From Carya illinoinensis (taxonomy: Eukaryota; Streptophyta; Magnoliopsida; Fagales; Juglandaceae), in the NCBI RefSeq assembly GCF_018687715.1, contig NC_056758.1, positions 20,562,501 through 20,626,500 on the forward strand: a stretch of DNA of 64,000 nt, written 5' to 3'. Both the position numbers and the translations under genes were made by a program. This document shows, in pieces, positions 31,815 through 44,004 of the stretch; positions within the stretch are counted from its first letter, which is position 1; each line of letters opens with the position of its first letter. A model generated the notes under the pieces. It was not told the DNA's origin and made no database searches. It saw only the letters and a program-made list of their open reading frames with translations.

Positions 31815-32407
31815 ACACGACTTGGGCATATTGTTATTGAAGGCTATGGACTTATTTATTTAATTAAAATGGCTTATTTTATTAGTCATAGGAATTAATC
31901 TAGAATAATTGGGCTTGGGGATGTCTGGCCCACACGTCTTATTTCTAATGAACTAGGGTTTTTGGGAAGGCCTTGTATTTTGGCCAAGGGCTTATTTGGA
32001 AAGTTATTATTTTATTTGAACTAGGGTTTTAGAGGTACTAGCGCGGCAGTGTTCATGATACAGTACTGCCGCACTATTCACTAGGGTTTTTAGGAATTGT
32101 ACTTAAACCACTTGTAGCCTCATTTGAGAAGGTTAGACATTATCGAATTTTTATTAGTGAGTTGAGTTTACTCCTCTTGTTCTTGATTGAACTTCTGAAG
32201 TTATTAAAGGTAAATCACAACTTCTTGTAGTCTAGGTTCTTGAGACGGGTTATTCAATGGGTGTAGATTTTGATAGAATCTAGTTTCTTGAAATGAGATC
32301 TCAATGGGTCTAGATTCTCCATTCATAGACTTGAGTTTGGCTTTCTTGGGTTTATTTTTCCAGTATTGTTGTTGGGTTTCAAAGGGAGTCAATTGGCGTT
32401 CACACCA
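31815..32407 (+). mobile_element. Element E2: LTR
   Basis: About 590 bp; the 3' end GTTCACACCA is fixed by the primer site, the 5' edge is approximate. It aligns with the E LTR (5553-6140). Confidence 0.75.
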
Positions 32408-32422
32408 TTTGGTATGCAGAGC
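32408..32422 (+). other. Element E2: primer-binding site, Met-tRNA type
   Basis: TTTGGTATGCAGAGC, one base longer than the canonical TGGTATCAGAGC match, at the LTR end. Confidence 0.82.
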
Positions 32423-32942
32423 AAGGTTTCCAATCAGTTGGTGAGAAAAGAAAATAAAAGGAAAAGAAAAAAAATTGCAAAAATAAAAGAAGAGAAAGAA
32501 AATGATTTTGGGTATAGGTTGTTTGAAATACGTTGCCATTGAAATTGAGTGACTTGGTATTGATTGAGCCATCTTTAAAGGGGATGCATACATCTTTCTA
32601 GTTGGTATCTTGTTTCGTAATTACTCTTTCCATCGTATAAATTCCTTGAGTCTCGTGTCATTTTATTCCTTTCGTGTTTTATCTTGTTCTTCCCTCTTGG
32701 ACCTATATACTAATTGGAATAAAACAAGGTTGTATTGTATTGATTTAGTTCAATTAGTTTTGAAAAAACTTGAGTGGGAAAACTCTTGAGGTAAAAAAGG
32801 CAAGAGAGTGTGAGATCATTATCGGGAAAAAGCCAATTAAGAGTGAAACATGAGTGGAGTGCCATTATTTAAGTGCAAACACGTAAGGGAGAGCGTGTGA
32901 TGTCTTTTTCCACTAACATTCTTTTTGTGCAGCGCATACAAT

Positions 32943-33135
32943 GTCTCATTAAAGTGACTCATCACCAAAGGGGATGTCAAATAATTTCTTTTTGTTGTAA
33001 GCCATGCAACAATAATTTGAGCGGTTGAACATGGTGTTGGGGGAAGTAAGGGATATGATGAATCAACGAGGTGCAGTGATTAGAAATCTACAACATGGGA
33101 GAGATAGGAGAAGATGTGAGCCTAGTATTTAGAAT
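32943..33135 (+). pseudogene. Element E2: gag N-terminal remnant
   Basis: Matches the start of E gag ([14 protein letters not shown], then FERLNMVLGEVRDMM) with several stops, then jumps to the region after the zinc knuckle. The gag core and CCHC knuckle are deleted. Confidence 0.8.
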
Positions 33136-33760
33136 ATGTATGATAAGAGTGAAGGGCATCATGGTGAGTTTCTTATTGCCAGGCGTGCTGTCAATACACA
33201 AAGTAAGATGGATGATACAGAGCTGCAGAGAGAGAACATTTTTCATACTAGATGCCACATCAATAGCAAGAAGGTATGTAGTATGATCATTGGTGGAGGA
33301 AGTTGTACTAGTGTTGCTAGCACTACTTTAGTTGGAAAATTGAATTTACCTACTTTGAAACACCCTAAACCTTACAAGTTGCAGTGGTTAAATGATTGTG
33401 GGGAGGTTAGGATAAATAAGCAAGTGGTAGTGTCTTTTTCAATTGGGAAGTAGAAAGATGAGGTTCTTTGCGGTGTAGTGCCTATGCATGCTGGCCATAT
33501 TTTGTTGGGAAGGCCGTGGCAGTGTGATAGAAGAGGAGTAATCTATGTTGGGTTTAGGAACATGTACAGTTTTGAAAAGGATGGAAAAATAATCAAATTT
33601 GCTCCTTTAACTCCAATACAAGTCCATGAGGACCAACTGAAGTTGAAAAATGAGATTGATCAAAACACAAAGAGTGAAAGTGAGATTGATAAAAAAAGAG
33701 AGAGTAAAAGTGAGGTTGAGCGAAAAATAAAGAGTGGAAATGAGATTTAGAAAAAAGAAG
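33136..33760 (+). pseudogene. Element E2: protease and linker
   Basis: Reads LIARRAVNTQSKMDDTELQR, MIIGGGSCTSVASTTLV, KLNLPTLKHPKPYKLQWLND, TAG 33451-33453, then MHAGHILLGRPWQ, YSFEKDGK. The active-site Asp of E (IIDGGSC) is Gly here, so the enzyme is dead. A KE/KS-rich linker follows and runs into the GA microsatellite. Confidence 0.85.
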
Positions 33761-33777
33761 AAGAAAAAGTGAGACAG

Positions 33778-33781
<4 letters not shown>

Positions 33782-33850
<69 letters not shown>
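33782..33850. repeat. (GA)n microsatellite
   Basis: About 34 GA units inside the purine-rich linker of E2, where E has RKSE-type codon repeats. Confidence 0.95.
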
Positions 33851-33853
<3 letters not shown>

Positions 33854-33905
33854 GAGAGAAAAAAGCTAAAGGTGAGGCTGAAACCTCAAGAAAGAGAGAA
33901 TAACT

Positions 33906-36583
33906 CGAAAAACAATTGTTGCGTTCTAACTTACCTCGATTGTCGCGTTCTACGAGAATAAAGTGCGAAACACGAGAAACTATAAGAGGGTATTCTAAAA
34001 GTTAGAAATTTAATTACTAACAATTAGAAATGTGTAAAAGAGACAACTTATAGTAAAATTACTATTTTAAACTCTACATGTGGAAAAATGACCATTTTAC
34101 CCCTAACTTAAGGATTTCACATCCTAACTCCAAAAATTTCTAAAATTTACATTTCTCATGTAAATTTTGTCCTAAACTCAAATATCAACTCATAAAAATT
34201 TAAAACAAATCACAAATATGGAAAACACACTATGTCCTCACTATGATCAAGAGATTTCTCTTGATTTTTGTTGCAATTCCCTCCAACTTCGAAACTCATG
34301 CTTAACCCAAAATTTTGCTACAAGGATTTTCCTATCCTAAGTTTAAAACCATACTTAAAACATCCATTTAGGAAAAACTAATAATCAACACCAAACTTTT
34401 TGTAAAACAATCCAAACACTTGAGTCACAAGCTTTGACCCTAAATCAAAACATCTCCAAGAATTCCAAAAAATAAAATCTTATTTCTAACATATTCATAA
34501 CATCAACCTAAGATCAACCAAATTCACAAAATAACACTTGGAGTTTTTGGTTTTACACTTAGTCTAAAAACAAAAACGTTTTCCTTAACCAGCTTTGATA
34601 AATCTCTTGATCATTGGCTTAAGAAGGTGAGATCTTCAAAATAGAGCATCGCATGGTTTAAAAATGTGTCCTAAAGAGTATCTAACCATCAGGCTTAAAA
34701 TTACATGGCTAAAAATAATAAAACATGAATCTAATCTAAAAACATCAAATCTTAGGCCTAACCGAAATCCTCTTGCATAGAAAAATCATATCTTTGAAAC
34801 TAATACTAAATATCTTCAAAATAACATCCTAACATGAAAATAAGAGACTTAGGATCATCATATAAAAATATCAAAGCCATTAGAGTAAGATCAAACTATG
34901 AAATATTCAAACTTTCTCCAAATAAAAACTGTTTTTCCACTTCCAGTTTTCAAGTTTCTAGATCTAAGAAAATCTATCATCAAAAACTTTAGTCATGCAA
35001 TAAAACTTCAATGACCACTCTTAAACACATGTTAAAAGCACTCCATAAAAGTTTTAGACCAAGATATGTTATTAGCTTGGTCAAAAATTCTAAAACATAA
35101 CATACTCTCCAGTTTCACGCCCAGAATAACATTTCCATGGTTAAAAAAACTTTTGACCAACCAAATGACCATGTAATGATACAAATAATATATCTATGGA
35201 AACTATACTCAAATTAAAAGAACTTTTATGAAGGAGTCATCGTGTGAAAATACTTAGAAAGGGTCAAAAAGCTCCACACAAAAAGACCCAGAAATCTGCC
35301 CGAGAGAGCTCTTTTGGGTTTCTCTCTAAGAACGGGGTGAAGAAGTGATGAAAGGAAAGGAAGTGTGTCTTGCATGACTCAAGGCTTCTGTAGGGGGAAG
35401 ATATGGACCTGAATGACCTTGATTGGAGGTGGCTATGTGACATAAAGTGGAGAATAGTGAGGGGCAGAAGACAGCTTGCAGAAGCTATGAGGTATGGAGG
35501 TTGATGGGGTGGGTTTCTCCATCTCATCAAGGAACTATTGGGTGCAGCCAAAGGTAGTGAATGGTTTGCCATGTGGGGGAGGAAACTTCTTTAAGAAGCC
35601 TTGCCAAGGTGGCCAAATTCATGGGCCTTGGTGGGCTACAATCAAGTGGGCTACAATTTGGGGTTTAAAGAGGATTTGGTTAGGGTTTGAGATGCTATCA
35701 AGCCCAAATTCAATTGTTATTGGCCCAATCAAATTTTCAAGGTTGGATAATTATTTCATAACAAGAATTTGAGAAATTAATAGCATGTGAAAATGATTTA
35801 ATCAAGTGATTAAATACAATGCTAGAAATTGGATTAAAGAGGGTTTGAAGGCCAACTTTAGGGTTAGGGGAAATCGTTCAGGGTTTCGGTTTCAACCAAG
35901 CTTTTGGGGTTTTTCAATTGAATTCCAACCATTTAGGGTTTCACTAGGGTTGAAACCCTCTTTGATCTAGCTCAATCTGGTTGATCAGATAAAAAAAGGT
36001 TTTGCTTAGGTGGCATGACCTCACACCTTGATTTCCTTCACAAATCCATCTAATGGTTTCTCTTTGTGCCAAGTGTCTAATACTATTCACTATGAGTGTC
36101 TAAGATCTTTCCAAGTGTTCAAATAAAACTTATATAACCAAATTTTGACATTTCACACTGTGATTTTGAAAACACTGCACTTAGTACGCTTATCGAGATT
36201 ACTATTCACTCTGAAGAAATGCATAATGAACTTAGTACTGAAAAATCCTAAATATTCATATTAACCTACAGTGCAAATTGTTTACCAAAATTCAACGCTG
36301 AAGTCCCCTAAAAATAAATTCACAGTTTCAAACAGCCCTTTCATCCGAAATTATGAAAATGAGTTATTGTGCCATAAAATCCTAAATATTCAACTAAGTC
36401 TAGTGGCATAAACTATAGCATATTCTGACACTTCTAACTACGCATCATAGTGAGTGATAACACTGACTATGATGACAGACTAAAACCTTTGCGACTAGTC
36501 GATTCGTGAAAAGTTATAAAGTTTTCACAAGGTTCCTAAAGTCTATAGAAATTCCACCATCGAATTTCTAGCGGGCTGTTACA
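33906..36583 (-). mobile_element. LTR-like non-coding block
   Basis: About 2.7 kb without a gene. Its right end reads TGTAACAGCCCGCTAG on the minus strand, a typical start of a long plant gypsy LTR, and lies exactly at the satellite boundary. The left edge is not clear (E2 homology ends near 33905) and no matching target duplication was found, so it may be a truncated LTR or one whose left flank was rearranged. A GC-richer part at 35250-35700 yields short shadow frames only. Confidence 0.55.
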
Positions 36584-37319
36584 AGATTAGTCTAGGTGGA
36601 ACACGTCAATACAAGCAAAGCCATGTCAATGCCCAAGTCACCTCCAATCGGCACCTATATGCACCTACATGTGCATGGCAACAAATTCATATATTACACG
36701 CAACCATAATCCTTCTAGTTTGGTTTGAAAGCATTGGATGAACAAGAAACCCATTTTCTGTATCATTTTTCCAATTGAAGCCTGCATAAACCAGACCTTT
36801 GGTTTCCCTCTAGACCAAGAAGCGCCACACACTTCTATGGTTCCCCATATGTCCATTGTTAAGCTAAGCTTGAGTTAAGAGCATTAATCGACTTACGAAT
36901 AATTAGTCATCTCTAAATCCTGTTTTGAGCTTAATTTCCTTTTTAATTCTTTCTAACCTTTTTTTTTTTTTTTTTTATGGATCTTAGTACTTTTATTGTT
37001 TTGTTTTTCATCGTTCTTTGATTATCTAGGAGATATTAGTCTTTATCTAACACATGTCAATGCAAGCATAGCCATGTCAATGCCCAAGTGGCTGCCAGTG
37101 GGCTCCTAGGCGCACCATCACGAGTATTGCAATAGATCGGCCACTAGCTGACACCATTTAAAAAATCTTTGAAGGAACATTTCGTCGTTTACACCACACC
37201 TTAACCCTTCAAGTTCAGTTCTAGCATTGGGCGAATTGGGCACGAGAAACCCATCTTTTATTTCATTCTTCCATAGGACATGTCATGTTATGCTCCGCTA
37301 AGTACAAGAAAATACCATC

Positions 37320-39140
37320 TACAAGCCAAACAAGTTAAGTGAAACACGGAGTCGAGCGTTGAGGAGTGTGCGAAAGTGAACTCTATATACCCTATTATTG
37401 GACTAAAATGCTAAAATGTGAATAGAAATCATAGGAATTAATGTGTATTCTTAAATTGAATGCGTTGATGAGTGTGCGAAAGTGAACTCTATATACCCTA
37501 TTATTGGACTAAAATGCTAAAATGTGAATAGAAATCATAGGAATTAATGTGTATTCATAAATTGAATTTCTGTTTACGTTGGGATACTCCTAAGCAGTTT
37601 TTTTATGTCTAATTTCAGAGTTTATGAAAGAGCAAGTCAAGCCCAGTCAAATTCAAAGGAGGACATTCATGGGGTTTGAGAGCAATTTGGAAGAAAAGAA
37701 AAAGAAAAAAATCACAAAATGAAACCACAAGAAGTCCAAGTCCGAAATTCGCTAGGAGACAGTCTGGACATATTTTAGTCTTTTGACTGTATCTTTTTAC
37801 TCATATATCGGATTGATGTGATTCTTGATGCATTAGACAGCTATCTTAAAGGGCTATAACTTTGTCTCTAATAAGGATTTCCAAATTCGAACTCCTGAAG
37901 GCTGTACGTGGCTACCAAGATAAGTCCTAAAATTTAAGCGATTTTTTTATGCGGAAATCAAGAGGACATTAGGGTTTCTTTCTTACCCTATATAAGCATA
38001 TCATTAGCACGAAATGGAGAGGAGGAAGAGGCACAAGAGGTAGATCTGAAGAGAGGAGAAAATCACTTCCATGGTCATCGTTCGCTTCAGTTTTCTATGG
38101 AGATTTTTGTTGTCCATTATATTTATGGGTAACTAAATTCTCAAGTAGGGTTAGGGATGAACTTGCACATTAGATGGTATTTCTAATTTATTGTTAGTTC
38201 ATGTATTTGATTTTCAATTGCTAAAACTCTTTTGTTTTATCATTCTCAATTCATCGTTGATGTTTTCTTCTCCGAATAATCATAGAATTTATTGTGTTTA
38301 TGGATTCAGTTGTGCTCTTTCTATTGAATGGATTAGTTCTTTGATTATGTTTGGATCAATTATTTATCTATATTGATTTAGTTTTTTGCTACAATATCCC
38401 TTCCTAAGTATATTTTCATCATTGGATTTTATCAATAGGGGTAGTAATTCAAGTTTTTTAAAAGTGGTGAATGTTTTTTTCAAAGGGTTACATTTGATTT
38501 AAGTCTGGTTTATAAATCTATACCTTCCGATTGGGAATTGCAGGAATTGAGTTCTTAGTTGAGTTATCCAATGAATTAAGAATAATTAAAATACCAGATT
38601 TGTGCAAGGGATTCCCGACGCTCTACTGTTTGTCAAATTTGAGTACTTTTTCTGTTACTCACTTTGCTTCACTTGAATTTACATTTAAAATTAATCTTTG
38701 TTCTCTATTACTTATTTAATATTTTTTCTTTAGTTTCTTTGTTCCTCTTGCTATTCTTTTAATTTGTCTCCCTGTGGAATCGACACCCCAAAGCTGTGCT
38801 ACAACTACCGCGTTATTCTTTGGGCGTAATCAAGCGTGTTTCACTCCATGTTATGGAAGTTAAGTAAAACACAGGCTCAAGCATGTTTTATTCCATGTTA
38901 TACAAGTTAGGTGAAACGCAGATCTAAGCGTGTTTCACTCCATGTTATACAATATAGGTAAAACACGGACTCAAGCATGTTTCACTCCAAGCCATGCAAG
39001 TTAAGTGAAACACAAACTCAAGCGTGTTTCACTCCATGTTATGCAAGATAAGGGAAACATGGACTCAAGCGTGTTTCACTCCATGTTATGCAAGTTAAGT
39101 GAAACACGGACTCAAGCGTATTTCACTACATGACGGGTTA
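37320..39140. repeat. Hairpin repeat cluster, copy 1 (split by a solo LTR)
   Basis: About seven to eight ~47-bp units of the type AAGTTAAGTGAAACACGGAC...CGTGTTTCACTCCATGTTATGC. Each contains the inverted repeat GTGAAACACG / CGTGTTTCAC with an 8-base loop. A solo LTR (37359-38832) interrupts the first unit. Confidence 0.88.
37359..38832 (+). mobile_element. Solo LTR (A/H family) in the satellite
   Basis: 1474 bp, TGAGGAGTGTG to GGCGTAATCA, flanked by AGCGT (37354-37358 and 38833-38837), plus orientation relative to the A and H LTRs. The first ~107 bp are duplicated in tandem (37359 and 37466), and the duplicate includes GCGT of the target site. It contains CCTATATAAGC near 37988 and the TCCCTGTGGAATCGA motif at about 38770. 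Confidence 0.93.
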
Positions 39141-41544
39141 TGTGGTGCCATGGAGTCAAGAATGGTTCACCATGTATGTTTCCGCTCATGTTAATGAAAT
39201 ATAGATATGTCATGAGAATCTACGAATGTTATATGTAAGTAATGATGAGGCTTTAAAAATCAAGTTTATGCTAAGCTAAATAATATTTTACGGTATGATG
39301 TGCTATTTACTGAGTATTCGACTCATTTTTGTTGTTGTTTGTCTTTTTGTTTTCTTCTATGTTGATTGCCACAAATGCTGATTATGATGATGCAGAGCTG
39401 GATAACCAGGAGTAGTTCTAGTATTAAGACTGAGAGACGAATAAGTGTCATTTACACTAGGATTAATTTTTCTTTTACGCCATTTCAATAACTAGTCTTG
39501 TTTAAGACTAGCTCATGTTTTGCTTTATTTCAGTTTCAAGTTTCAAGACTATTTATGTCCTTTCAATTAAGTTTTTTTTTTTTTTTTTGTAATAAATGAG
39601 GTATTTCAGAATAATGTCCTCTCAAGCCCAATAAGTGCCACACACCCACAAGGTTGTCTGTCTAGCCATGGTTATGCTTTGAGCTTGAGTTAAGGGCATT
39701 AATCGACTTACAAATGATTAGTCCTCTCTAAACCCTGTTTTGAGCTTAATTTCCTTTTCAATTCTTTCTAACCTTTTTGATATGGTCCCTATTACTTTTA
39801 TTGTTGCTTTTCATCATTCTTACATTTTATTACAAGATTAGTCTTGATCTAACACTTGTCAATACAAGCATAGCCGTGTCAATGCCCAAGTCACTGCCAA
39901 TCGGCACCAAGGTGCACCATCATGTGCATTGCAATGCATTGGCCACTAGCCGACACCAAATAAAAGGTTTTGTAAAAGAAAATTACATCATTTACACCCC
40001 ACCATAACCCTTCAAGTTCAGTTCTAGCGTTGGACGAACTGGCAACAAGAAACCCGTCTTTTATTTCATTCTTCCAATTAAAGCCTACATACACCAAACC
40101 TTTGGTTTCCCTCAAGCCTGGGAACTGTCGTACGCCCCTATGGTTACCCCATCTAGCCATGCTTAGGCTTTAAGCTTGGTGAGTTAAGGGCATTAATTGA
40201 CTTACAAATTGATTAGCCGTCTTTAAACACCGTTTTTAGCCTAATTTCCTTTTCAATTCTATCTAACATTTTTTATACGGACCTTAGAGATTTTATTGAT
40301 GTTTTTCATCATTTTTTTGTTAAATTAGATGATTAGTCTTGATCGAACACAAGTCAATGCAAGCAAAGCCATGTGAATGCCCAAGTCACCTCCAATCGGC
40401 ACCAATGTGCGCCGCAACAAATCAGCTACTAGCCCAGGCCATTTTGAGCCACTATCTCAAGGACAATTTCATGTATTACACACAATCATAACCCTTCTAG
40501 TTCAGTCCTAGCATTGGACGAATTGGCAACAAGAAACCCGTCGTTTATTCATTTTTCCAATTGAATCCGACTACATACACCAAACCGTTTTCCTCAAGTG
40601 CAAGATGTGCTATCCACCCCTATGGTTCCCCATCTAGCCACGGTTAAGCTTTAAGCTTGGGGAGTTGGGGGCATTAATCTCGACTTACAAATGATTAGTC
40701 ATCTCTAAACCCGATTTTGTGCTTAATTTCCTTTTGTAATTCTATCCAACATTTTCGATACGGACCTTAGATATTTTATTTTCATGTTCCGTTATTTTTA
40801 GTTTGAATTAGAAGATTATTCTAGGTGGAACACACGTCAATACAAGCAAAGCCAAGTCACCTCCGATCAGCACCTATGTGCACCTACATGTACATGGCAA
40901 TGAATTCATATATTACACGCAATCGTAACCCTTCTAGTTTGCTTTAGAAGCATTGGATGAACAATAAACCCATTTTCTGTATCATTTTTCCAATTGAAGC
41001 CTACTACATAAACCAGACCTTTGGTTTCACTCCAGACCAAGAAGCGCCACACGCTTCTATGGTTCCCCATCTGTCCACTGTTAAGCTAAGCTTGAGTTAA
41101 GAGCATTAATCGGCCTACAAATGATTAGTCATCTCTAAATCCTGTTTTGAGCTTAATTTCCTTTTTAATTCTTTCTAACCTTTTCTTATATGGACCTTAG
41201 TACTTTTATTGTTTTGTTTCTCATCGTTCTTTGATTATCTAGGAGATATTAGTCTTTATCTAACACATGTCAATGCAAGCATAGCCATGTCAATGCCCTA
41301 GTGGCCGCCAATGGGTGCCTAGGCGCACCATCACGAGCATTGTAACAAATCGGCCATTAGCTGAGACCATTTAAAAAATCTTCTCAAGGAACATTTCGTC
41401 ATTTACACCACACCTTAACCCTTCAAGTTCAGTTCTAGCGTTGGACGAATTGGGAACGAGAAACCCATCTTTTATTTCATTCTTCCACAGAATATATCAT
41501 GTTATGCTATGCTAAGTACAAGAAAATACCATGTACAAGCCACA

Positions 41545-41850
41545 CTAGTTAAGTGAAACACGGACTCAAGCGTGTTTCACTCCATGTTATGCATGTTAAG
41601 TAAAACACGGACTCAAGCATATTTTATTCCATGTTATACAAGTTAGATGAAACACGGATCCAAGCATGTATCACTTCATGTTATACAGGATAGGTAGAAC
41701 ATGGACTCAAACGTGTTTCACTCCAAGCCATGCAAGTTAAGTGACACATAGACTCAAGCGTGTTTCACTCCATGTTATGCAAGATAAGTTTCACTCCATG
41801 TTATGCAAGTTAAGTGAAACACGAACTCAAGCATGTTTCACTACATGACA
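41545..41850. repeat. Hairpin repeat cluster, copy 2
   Basis: Same ~47-bp units as copy 1, about seven, one shortened. Followed by the ~450-bp AT-rich segment up to about 42390. Confidence 0.88.
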
Positions 41851-44004
41851 GATTATGTGGTGCCATGGACTCAAGCATGGCTCACCATGTAATAAGTATA
41901 ATTCAAGATAAACAAGTTACTCATGCATTCACGCTTCATGTTTGCCATGATTATGTATGTTTCCGCTCATGTTAATGAAGTATAGATATGTTATGAAAAT
42001 CTACGAATGTTATATGTAAGTTATCATGAGGCTTTAAAAATCAAGTTTATGCTAAGCTAAATAATATTTCACGGTATGATGTGCTATTTACTGAGTATTC
42101 AACTCATTTTTGTTGTTGTTTATCTTTTTGTTTTCTTCTATGTTGATTGCCACCGATGGTGATTATGATGATGCATAGCTCGAAGGCCAAGAGAAGTTCT
42201 AGTATAAAGACTTAGAGATAAATAAGTGTCATTTACACAAGGATTAAATTTTCTTTTACGTCATTTCACTAACAATTCTTGTTTAAGACTAGCTCATGTT
42301 TTGCTTTATTTCAGTTTCAAGTTTCAAGACTAATTATGTCGTTTCAATTAAGTTTTTTTTTTTTTAATAAATGAGGTATTTCAAAATAATTTCCTCTCAA
42401 GCACAATAAGTGCCACACACCCACAAGGTTGTCCGTCTAGCCATGGTTATGCTTTGAGCTTGAGATAAGGGCATTACTCGACTTACAAATGATTAGTCCT
42501 CTCTAAACCCTGTTTTGGGCTTAATTTCCTTTTCAATTCTTTCTAACCTTTTTGATATGGTCCATATTACTTTTATTGTTGTTTTTCATCATTCTTACAT
42601 TTAATTACAAGATTAGTCTTGATCTAACACTTGTCAATACAAGCATAGCCGTGTCAATGCCCAAGTCACCGCCAATAAGCACCTAGGTGCACTATCATGT
42701 GCATTGCAATGCATTGGCCACTAGCTGACGCCAATTAAAAGGTTTTTTAAAGGAAAATTACATCATTTACACCCCACCATAACCCTTCAAGTTCAGTTCT
42801 AGCATTGCACGAAATGGCAACAAGAAAACTGTCTTTTATTTCATTCTTCCAATTGAAGCCTACATACACCAAACCTTTGGTTTCCCTCCAACATGGGAAC
42901 TGATGTGCGCCCCTATGGTTACCCCATCTGGCCATGGTTAGGCTTTAAGCTTGGTGAGTTAAGGGCGTTAATTGACTTACAAATTGATTAGCCGTCTTTA
43001 AACACCGTTTTTAGCCTAATTTCCTTTTTAATTCTATCTAACGTTTTTTATACGGACCTTAGAGATTTTATTAATGTTTTTCATCATTTTTTGGTTGAAT
43101 TAGAAGATTAGTCTCGATCGAACACAAGTCAATGCAAGCAAAGCCATGTGAATGCCCCAGTCACCTCCAATCAGCACCTATGTGTGCCACAACAAATCGG
43201 CCACTAACCCATGCCATTTTGAACCACTTTCTCATGGACAATTTCATGTATTACACACAACCATAACTTTTCTAGGTCAGTCCTAGCATTGGACAAATTG
43301 GCAACAAGAAACCCGTCCTTTATGTTATTCTTCCAATTGAAGCCTACTAAATACACCAAACCTTCGATTTTCCTCAAGCGCAAGATGTGCCATGCACCCC
43401 TTTGGTTCCCCATCTAGCCACAGTTAAGGTTTAAGCTTGGTGAGTTGGGGGCATTAATCTCGACTTACAAATGGTTAGTCGTCTTTAAACCTGATTTTGT
43501 GCTTAATTTCCTTTTTTAATTCTATCCAACATTTTCGATACGGACCTTAGATATTTTATTGTTGTGTTTCATTATTTTTAGTTTGAATTAGAAGATTAGT
43601 CTAGGTGGAACACATGTCAATACAAGCAAAGCCATGTCAATGCCCAAGTAACCTCCAATCGGCACCTATGTGCACGTACATGTGCATGGCAACGAATTCA
43701 TATATTACACGCAACCGTAACCCTTGTAGTTTGTTTCAAAAGCATTGGATGAACAAGAAACACATTTTCTGTATCATTTTTCCAATTGAAGCCTACTACA
43801 TAAACCAGACCTTTGGTTTCCCTCCAGACCAAGAAGTGCCACACACTTCTATGGTTCCCCATCTGTCCACTGTTAAGCTAAGCTTCAGTTAAGAGCATTA
43901 ATCGACTTACAAATGATTAGTCATCTCTAAATCCTCTTTTGAGCTTAATTTCCTTTTTAATTCTTTCTAACCTTTTTTTATATGGACCTTAGTACTTTTA
44001 TTAT

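Larger units (their letters stand above)
31023..33905 (+). mobile_element. Element E2: chromovirus-like remnant with an internal LTR
   Basis: Plus strand. Integrase fragments (31023-31506), pol tail (31507-31790), LTR (about 31815-32407), altered primer site (32408-32422), leader, gag start, protease and KE-rich linker, ending near 33905. Same pol-tail/LTR/gag arrangement as E but in the opposite orientation. RT and RNase H absent; most of gag deleted. Confidence 0.85.

Noticed and set aside
35264..35772. Overlapping frames on both strands in the LTR-like block
   Set aside because: Short, no domain, and a GC-richer LTR segment explains them.
38191..38376. Small membrane-like frame also seen at 15497-15682
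   Set aside because: Same LTR family in both places; the frame is a by-product of shared LTR sequence and is broken in the H LTRs.
38833..39140. CRISPR-like array (regular ~47-bp units)
   Set aside because: No unique spacers; the whole unit repeats; plant satellite context.
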